Part shown: in pieces, positions 40,045 to 49,000 of the stretch | Layout of the letters: every line of letters begins with the position of its first letter | Position numbering within the stretch: position 1 is the first letter of the stretch | Origin: Lawsonibacter faecis | GTDB lineage: Bacteria > Bacillota > Clostridia > Oscillospirales > Oscillospiraceae | Length of the DNA: 64,000 nucleotides | Direction: 5' to 3' | NCBI RefSeq assembly: GCF_014287675.1 | Contig: NZ_JACOPQ010000014.1 | Coordinates: forward strand, 46,643 to 110,642 | Made by a program: the position numbers and the translations under genes | The notes under the pieces: generated by a model | What the model was told of the DNA's origin: nothing | Seen by the model: only the letters and a program-made list of their open reading frames with translations | Database searches by the model: none

Positions 40045-43000
40045 TCAATCAAGCAGGCCGCGGAGCATCTGCGCCGTCTCAGCGCGGGTGGCGGCGCCCC
40101 TGGGGTCCAGGCTGCCGCCGCCCTTGCCGGTGATAATGCCGGCGCCTGCCGCCCAGCGCACCGCCTCCGCCGCCCAGTCCGAGGGCTGGTCGGCGAAGCG
40201 GGACAGGTCGCCTGCCGCAGCGGTATCACCGCCCCGGTACCGGGTATAGCGGTACAGGATTGCGGCGAGCTGCTCCCGGGTGACGGGGTCCTCCGGGCCG
40301 AAGCAGCCGTTATCATAGCCCTTTACGATATCCGTCCCGGCGGCCCAGGCCACCGCGTCGGTATAGTATTGACCCTCCGCCACGTCGTCAAAGAAGACCG
40401 TTCCTGCGGGGGTGTTCTCCCCCTTCAGCCGCCAGAGGATGGTGACCACCATGCCGCGGCTGGCGGTGAGATAGGGGCTGAACCTGTCGTCCGCCGTGCC
40501 GAGCATCAGGCCCTTCCCGTAGACGTACCGTACGCTCTCATAGCACCAGTCGCCCTCCGCCACGTCGGTAAAGGGCCACGCGGGCCGGAACGTGACGGAA
40601 ATCGTGACCCTGCCCTCCGGCTGGATGAAGGTCCAGGTGCCGTCGGCGTTATCATTGACGCTCACCTGTCTGCCGCCCTGGTCGGTAACGACCACGCCGC
40701 CCACCTCGTAGCCCTCGTCGGGGGCGGGGGTGATGGTGACGGTATCGCCCGGCCTGGGCCGCGCGGGACTGACGGCGGCGGAGCCGTGATCGGAGTCGGA
40801 GATCGACGGCTTGGGCGGCGTTGTGCCTTCCCCGCCGCTGTAAACGGACTGCGCGAAGAGCACGAAGTGGCTGAACGAGGAAACCTCGAACACCGCGTAG
40901 GCGCCGTCGGCCTCGGTCACCAGCCAGAAGTCGGAAATCCGGCTGCGGGCGCCGTTATCTTTCACGTGCCAGATCTCCAGGGTGTCGTTCCGGTAGCCGG
41001 AGGGCACCTTCAGCTTGACCAGCACCCGCTCGTTCTCCTTGGGCTGCACCGGCTCCCGGGCCACGGGGATCTCGTCGTCCGCAGCGCCGTAGATGTCCGC
41101 CACCAGCTTGACGTCCACGCTCAGGGCCTCGGTCTTGCCGGCGGGGGCGGGCGGCGTTGCCGCGCTCCTGCTCTCCTCCATGACCACGCAGACGACCGTC
41201 TTGGGGGCCATCACCGAGTCGGCGGGCAGGGCAACCTTCTCCGCCAGGCCCACCACCTCCACACTGGCGCCCGCCGTGCTGGCGGTGTTGACGTACTCCA
41301 GATAGGCCATCAGAGCAGCGTATTCCAGGTTGAGCTTCTCCACGGCTGCTGCGCTGATCAGTCTGCGAGCGGCATCGGTGAGCTTTTCATAGGCCAGCTT
41401 GGCCTGCTCAATGGCTGTCTTGTGGTCCTCATAGCTGTGGCCGCCGGAGGCGGAGTTGTCCGCATTGGAGTTGTCGGGGTTGACGCAGTCGTCCAGGTCG
41501 GGGCTGCCGTCCGGCTTTGTGCTGCCGCCGCCGTGGCCGGGGATGTGCTCAATCTTGTCCACGACCTCCTCCACGCCGGCTGTGGCCTCTTTAAGAATGC
41601 CGGGCTTGCCGTCGGTAGCCTCGTCCACCAGCTTTTTCTGGTCCTCGGTCAAGTCGTCATAGCCGTCGGCGTCGCCCTTGCCCAGAGCGTCCTGCACCTT
41701 TTCCATGTCCTCGGGCGTCAGCTGATCCAGATCAATGCCGTCCAGCTTGTCGATGACCTCCCGGGCCTTTTCAAGGTCGTCCGCAAGCTTCCGGTAGTCG
41801 TCTCTGGTGGACTGGGACAGGTGCGCCTCCGCCGGGCCGCTCAGCGCGTCATGGTCCTTGATGAGCTGCTCAATCTTCTCCACGGTAGGGGCGTTCTTTG
41901 TCTCCTCAACCCTGGCGGCGAACTCGGCGGCGGCCTTTTCATCGGCGGTCAGTCCGTCCAGCATCTCCTTGTATTTCTGCTCCAGACTGTCCTTCAGCGC
42001 CCCGTCCACCATGTTTTTCTCGTCGGCGGTCAGGGTGGCGTAATCGGCCTTTGCCTTACGAAGGGCCTCCTGGGCCGGGGGTGAGCCCAGGGCTTTCATT
42101 CCATCCTCCACGGCCTGGGCCTTCCCGCGCATGGCCTCCAGGACGTCCAGGCGGTCCCTCTCCACTCCGGGGAAGGCGTTCTTCTGCTGCGGCTTCAGTT
42201 TGTCGTACGCCTCCCCGGCGGCCTCAATCCGGTCCTTGTCCGCGGGGGTATAGGGTCTCCTGATCTTCTCCAGCAGGTCCAGCACGGCGTCGATGGCGGA
42301 GAGATCGGCGCAGACGCTTTTGTAATACTCCTCCGTGCCGCTCACCTTGTCGGCCAGGTCCTTCCGCTCCCCGGTCAGCTTGTCGTACGCCTCCCTGGCG
42401 GCGGTCTTCTCCTCATAGGATGCGCCGGGCCTGTCTGCGGCGGCGAGCTGCTCGGCGGCCTTCCGCGCCGCCTCCGCGTCTTCCACCTTCCTCCGCAGGG
42501 TCTCCCGGTCCTCGTCGGAGACCCGGTTCTTTGCGTCTTCGGCGAGGTGATCGAAGCGATCCTTGGCGCTGAGAATCTCCTCCACCGTGTCGGCGCTCCG
42601 GATATCCTCCGCCACGCTTTCGGCAATCTCTCCGGCCTTCTGCTCCACCAGACGGTCCAGCTTCTCCCTGGCCGCCGCTGCATCGCCGTTCTTGCTCAGG
42701 CGGTCCTTCTCCGCGCCGGTCAGGGCGTCGTACCAATCCTTCGCCTGGGTCACGTCTGCGGCGGGGCTGCTCTGGTCCAGGCGGTCCACCATATCGACGA
42801 AGTCGTCAATCCTGGTCTCAATGCGCAGGCTTCTGCCCACGCTGCTCCGGTTGCCCGCGCCGTCCACTGCCGTGGCCGTCACGGTGAAGACGCCGCTTCT
42901 GTCCAGCAGCCCGCCGGCCAGGGGCAGGCCGTTGGCGGTGTAGGTCACGGCGGGAGCCTCGCCGCTGTCGTCGCTGGCCGCGACGCCCAGCCGGGTTTTG

Positions 43001-46000
43001 CCGTACCACTTTGCCGCGTCCAGCCCGTCAGTGGCGGCGTCCCAGGCGATGGCGGGAGCGGTCTTGTCAATTTTAGAGACCTCCACCTCCATGGAGGCGG
43101 CGTTTCCCGCCCGGTCGGTGACGGCGACGGTATATGTGCCGTTCCGGTCGGCGGTGAAGCTGCCGGTTTCGGCGGGATAGGCTGCCGCGCCGTCCCGCAG
43201 GACCGCCACCCCCGCCACGCCGGAGGTGGCGTCGGCGGCGGTAAAGATGATGGCGGCGTCCTGACTGGTCCACACCGCCGGGTTGCCCGACACGTAAGAG
43301 ACGACGGGGGCGGTGGTATCCACCAGGAGGGTGGCGACATAGGGCTCGGTCTCGTTGCCCGCCGCATCCCCGGTCCAGAGCTTCAGGGTCCACTCGCCGT
43401 CGCCTTCGGGCCGGATGGTGCTGCCGGTGAGCTCGGTCTTGACTCCGCTCTCCGCCGGCGCCTTCCAGAGCTCATAGTATGTGGTGGCGGGAAGGCCCCC
43501 CGTGCCCACGGTGGGCTTTTTTTCCACGGTAACGGTGGGCGCGCTGGTGTACCACTCGCCGGTCCTGTCCGGGGCGGCTGCAACGTCGTCCTGGCCGTAC
43601 TCGGTCTCGGCCAGCTCCGCAGGGGTGATTCTGCTGCGCCTAACGGCGGCGCGCCTCTCCTCGGACTCCAGACCCGCGCCGGAGATCGCCTTGAAGCGGA
43701 AGGTCGCATCACAGTTCCAGTCTACGGTGAAGCTTCCGTCCGTCAGCGCCGTCCAGGTATCCGTCTTCTCGTCGTAGCAGTAGAAGACCGCGCCGGAGGG
43801 GTTCTCCGCCGTGTTGGAAGGCGTGAGCACCACGTCCTCCGCCGTCCACTCCGTGCCGTCGTACCCGGCGCCGCCTGCGCTCCCCCTGAGGGCCGGCACG
43901 GGCCGGGTCTGGTCCAGCTTCACCGAGGCTGTGGCCTCGCCGGAACGGTTGCCCGCATTGTCGAAGGCGCGCAGCTTTACCTTGCCGGAATAGTCGCCGT
44001 CGGCCGAGATGGTGAAGGCAGCTGCCTTTGGACCCTGCTCGGCGCTCCAGGTCTCGCCGCCGTCCAGGGAGTACTGCCAGCCCCGTAGTCCGGATTTGTC
44101 GGACTCATTGACGGCCGAGGTATCGGGGTCGTCCCGGGTGGTCTCTGGGTCGTCCAGCAGGACTTCCACCGTGACCTTGCCGGTAAACCAGCCGTTTGTT
44201 CCCTCTTCACCCTCAATGGCACCGAAGGCTGCCGTGGGCGCGGCGGTGTCTATCTTCTGCACAGTGAAGAAGACGGAGCTGCTGTTGCCCGCCGTGTCGC
44301 TCGTGGTGATGGTATAGGTGTCGTTGGCGAGGACCCTGTGGGTGTACCGCCCGTCGGCTCGCACCTCCAGCACGGTGGGCTCGGTCTCCCGCTCGCCGAC
44401 GATGCTGAGGTAGCTTACGCCGGAGAGGGCGTCCGCCACGCCGAAGGTGTAATCCCGCTCCGCCGTCCAGCTTTCCACCAGGGAGTCAACCTTGATGACC
44501 GGCCCGGCCTTGTCGATGCGGATGGTCAGCTCCAGGCGGGTGGTCTCGTTGCCCGCCTCGTCCCGGGTCCAGAGCTCCAGGGTATGCACGCCGTCGGCGG
44601 TGAGGAGAATCTCCGTCCCCTCCAGCTTCACGCTGCCGCCGCCGTCAACCTGATAGTAGGTATCCGCGTCGTAGCGCTTCCCTCCGTCGGCGATGACCGT
44701 CTTTTTCTCCACCGTGACGGTCACGTCCGCGGTGTGCCAGCCGCCCTGTCCGCCGTCGGCGGAGATGGTCACATCGGCCTCGCTGTACTTGTTCTCCGGG
44801 CTGTCGGCGGTACCGCCGCTCAGGCGGCGGTACCTGACGGTGAATTCCGCGCCCTCAGCGCCGGGCGTACCCGCGTTGTTGACGGCCCGGAAGCGGTAAA
44901 CCGCGGTCTCGCCGGCCGCCATGCCGCTGTGGGTCGGCGGATTCCCGGTCACATCCCGCCAAGCGCCGCCGTCCACGGAGTACTGATATTTCTGGAGGCC
45001 GGAGGCGGTGGGGTCGCCGGAGAGGGTGAATACCACATCCTGGGCCGTCCACTGGCCGGACTGGTACGCCTTACCCCCGGACAGGGCGGAGACGGCGGGC
45101 GCGGCGGGTTTTTCCCGGTCCACCCTGATTTCCGGCAGTTCGGCCTCCCCTGTATTTCCGGCCAGATCGACGGCCCTGACCCCTATTTTGCCCGTATAGT
45201 CGCCGCTGGCGGAGAGGGTAAAGCCGTCGGCCGTACCCGGGGTCCACGTCTCGCCGTCCAGGGTGTACTCCCACCTGCCGGGGTGCGCCTCTTCGATGGA
45301 GACAGCCACCGTCACGGCGGAGGTGTACCAGCCGTTCTCCCCCATTGTCCCGCCGGGCGTCAGCGCCACCGCCGGGTTGGTCTTGTCGATTTTTTCCACG
45401 GCGACGGCCACGGTCCCCGTGTTGCCCGCCTTGTCGGTAACGGCAATGAGATAAGCGCCGTTTTGGTCTGCGGTAAAACTGTTCTCCCTGACGGGATAAT
45501 CCACCGTTCCGTCCCGCGTTACCTGAACGTCCGCCACGCCGGAGAGTCCGTCGTCGGTGACGAAGGTAATTTCGGCATTTTGATTGGTCCACGCGGAGGG
45601 GTTGCCCGATCGGTAGGAGACGGTCGGGGCGGTCTTATCCAGCAGATAGGTCACGGTGGTCACATAGATCGTATTGCCGGTTTTTACATACAGCGCGGCG
45701 CTGCTGGGGACAATCTCCCCCTGGGCGTTTCGGGCGCTCTCGCCGCTCAGGGTGACAGATACGCCCAGGGCGTCCGGGGCGGTCCCCACCGTCCAGCCGT
45801 CCTTGGCGGACAGGGTGATATTGTCCCTGTGCCAAGTCATCAATTCTGCGCCCGTTATGGCGAAGATGTCATCCTGGGAAATACCGTCCGGCAGAACGGC
45901 GTTTTGAATGGAGAACGCCCTGCTGGCCGTACCGGAGAAATTGCCCTGGAAGCTGATCTGAATTGCAGCGGTCCCCACCTCTATATTATTTTGATAGGTG

Positions 46001-49000
46001 TACGTAAAGTCTGTCCCCTTGACCAACATGGTCTCGCCGTACCTGACCTCCGGCTCCGGGGTGACGGCCGCCCCCGAGTAGGACTGGTCGGGGATGTCCG
46101 CGATGGAAAAGCCCTTGCCGTCGCCATAGGGTCTGGGAGCGATGGAGAAGGCCTTGGAGATAGTACCCGAGTAGTTTCCGCTTTCCGTGGCGGTGACGGT
46201 TATCCTGCCGGTGTCGGTTCCGGCGTCTTGATTGCCGGTGACCTCGGCGGTATAGTCGGCCGCTTTCAGCGCGCCGCCGTCATCCACGGTGTATTGGATT
46301 GTCTGCTTTGTGCCGTCGTATGTATATTCGCCGGTGACGGTGAGCATGGCCTCTGCCAGCGGCTTTCGGGTGATGGACAGGGTTGTGGCCGCGCTGTAGG
46401 GCTGGTGGTCCCCGTCGGCGGGCCGTGTGATGGTAACCGTATAGACTCCTGCGTCGGCGGGGCCGGTCACAGCCGCGCCGTTTCTGGCGTAAGCCACCGC
46501 AAAGCCGGTGAGTCCGCTGTCCGCGCCCCGGAGCTGGAAGGACTGCGCCGCGCCGCTGTAGGGTACGGTCTGGCCCGTCAAATCCAGAGTGATGGCCACC
46601 TTCTCCGTCCAGTGGGCATAGAGGACGGCGTTTCCTGTGATGGTCACCGTATCCCCCGTCTTCACCTCCGCGCCGCCGTCCGCCGCCGTGAACCAGCCGA
46701 CAAACTTCTTTTCAGCTCCGGCAGGGGTGGGAAGGGTGCCGTAGGTCCCGCCGTAGGCGACCAGCATCGAGACGGGACTCACCGCGGCGTCCTCGCCGTT
46801 CAGGTCGAAGGTCACGGTATAGCTGCCGGGCGTCCACCTGGCGGCGAGGGTGATATCGTCCGCGACCAGGTTTTGTTCAAAGTCCCATTTTGCAACATTT
46901 TGCAGATACCAGCCTTCAAACGTATAGCCCGGTCTGGCTGGCTCCTCCGGCGCGGTAATCTTCTCTTGATAGGAAAGACCGGTGATTTGATTCGGGGCGG
47001 GCGACCCGCCGTTGGCGTCGAAGGTCACGGAGAGGGTTCTCCCGGCGTTCACGGTGTAAGTCTGCTCCTCTCCGTGGAAGGCGCCGGCGGTGGCCGCGAC
47101 ACGGATTTTGACCTGATCATTGCCGGTAAGGCCCCTCATTTCAGTTTTGTCTGAAAACCAATTGCCGCTCTGCGCCTGGTACTCCATCCCCGCTGGGATC
47201 GTGATCTTGCCGTCCTTCCTGCCCTTGATGGTCTCATCCGTGACGGCGACGGCGCCGCCGGGGGCGGCGGGGCGGGGCGGCACCGTGATTGCCATCCAGT
47301 CGGAGGGGGCCTGCGTGCCGGTCTCCGTTTTGCGAATGTAATAGGTCGCGCCGGGGGTAATTTGACCGCCGCTTTCCACTTTGGTTCCGCCGGTCTGGGC
47401 GGTATAGACCTCGTAGCTCTCCGTGACGGTGATGGTCTCGTCCGCACAGCTGATGGCGTAGCCCTCGTTTTCCGCCGGAGCGGTCTGTCCGCCCTTGCTG
47501 ATGGTCACGACAGCCACATCGCTGGTGGCGGAGGCGGCCAGCTTGGTTTCATCGCGGGTATAGGTGATCACACAGTAATAGTAGTAGGTGCCCGACGCAA
47601 GCTTTTCTGAGATGTCGTACCAGGGATCCGTGGCTCCGGAGATCGGCGTGCCGCCGCTGGTGCTGTTTTGCGTGTTTTGATACCACTGGATGCTTCTGGT
47701 GTGGCTGTAGGGCGTGTCGCCAACCGTAACTCTGAGGGAACCGCCGGCGCCATAGGCAAGGTCCAGGCTCTGGGGCTGTTTGGTGATGGTCGGCGCGATG
47801 GCGGGCTTGGGCGTCCACTTGGCATAGAGGATCGTCTCATTGCTTGTCACTGTGTCGGCGGCAAAGTTCCACTCCTGCCCAGCGGTACAATCAGCGTCTT
47901 TATACCAGCCGGCGAACTCGTAGTCGTCGGCTTTGGGTTCGGCCGGCGCGGTCAGCGCCGCGCCCTGGGCCACCTGCTTGATCAGCGTCGAAGGGATCCC
48001 ACTGGACCCATAGTTCCATGCGTTTACGCCGTTGAGGTGATACTTGACGGTGCAGCCCGCCGCAATGGTAAAATTCAGGCTGGCTGTCGCATTGTCCTTG
48101 GTGATGGAGGCGGCGGCGGTGCCGGGGGCGGTGTTGTTTTGATAGCCGACGGTCAGGTCGCCGCCCAGCCAGCCGGAGGTATACCCGACCTTGGCCGGGG
48201 TGACGGGGCTCCCGGTATAGTAATAGGGGCCGCCGTCCAGTTTGAGGGTGGCGGTCTCCTCATGGCCGCAGGTGCAGCGCTCGGTGATGACTGTGCCGCT
48301 TGCGGCGTAGGTGTAGTTGTGCAGATGGTACAGCAGATTGCCGTCGGCGTCCTGGCGAAGCGTTTGATTTGGGTCTGTACTATAGTCGGAGTAAAGTTTG
48401 GCCATTTTTGTTGTGCCATGGGTGACCACGATGTCGCCGTCTTGGGGATTTGCCTTGGTAAACTTGATGGTCACCGCCGGTCCGGTGTGGCCGTTCATGT
48501 CGATCCTACCGGTGCCCGGGGTCCGAATGGAGGCTCCGTCATATGCGCCGCCCGTGATGGCGGCGCTCCCCCAGAGGTTGAGTTTGCTGTCCTCCGTGAG
48601 GGCCACGCCGTCCTCAGAGTGGGCGCTCACCGTGCCGGCCCAAAGCGTGACTGTGAGCCGGTTCGCCTTGATGGCGCAGCCCAGATTGGTGTTGCTCACT
48701 GCGCCGCCGTAGAGGGTGAACGCGCAGCCCTCGGCGGTGTCGGTGACGGTGTCGGCTCCGCTTGTGCCGGCCACCGTGCCGCCGTACAGGTTCACCTGGG
48801 CGCTGGCATTGGTAAAGGAAACGGTGCTGCCGGTGGAGGTGACCTTGCCGTTTTTGCCGCAGTCGCACAGGTTGAGGACAGCGTTCGCTTCGGGCTTGAT
48901 GGACCCGGCGCCCAGGGTAAGGGTCTTGCCGTTCAGGCACAGGTTCACCTCGCCCGTGATGGTGAGATCCCCCGAGAGCGTCACGTTGTTCTTCAGGTAG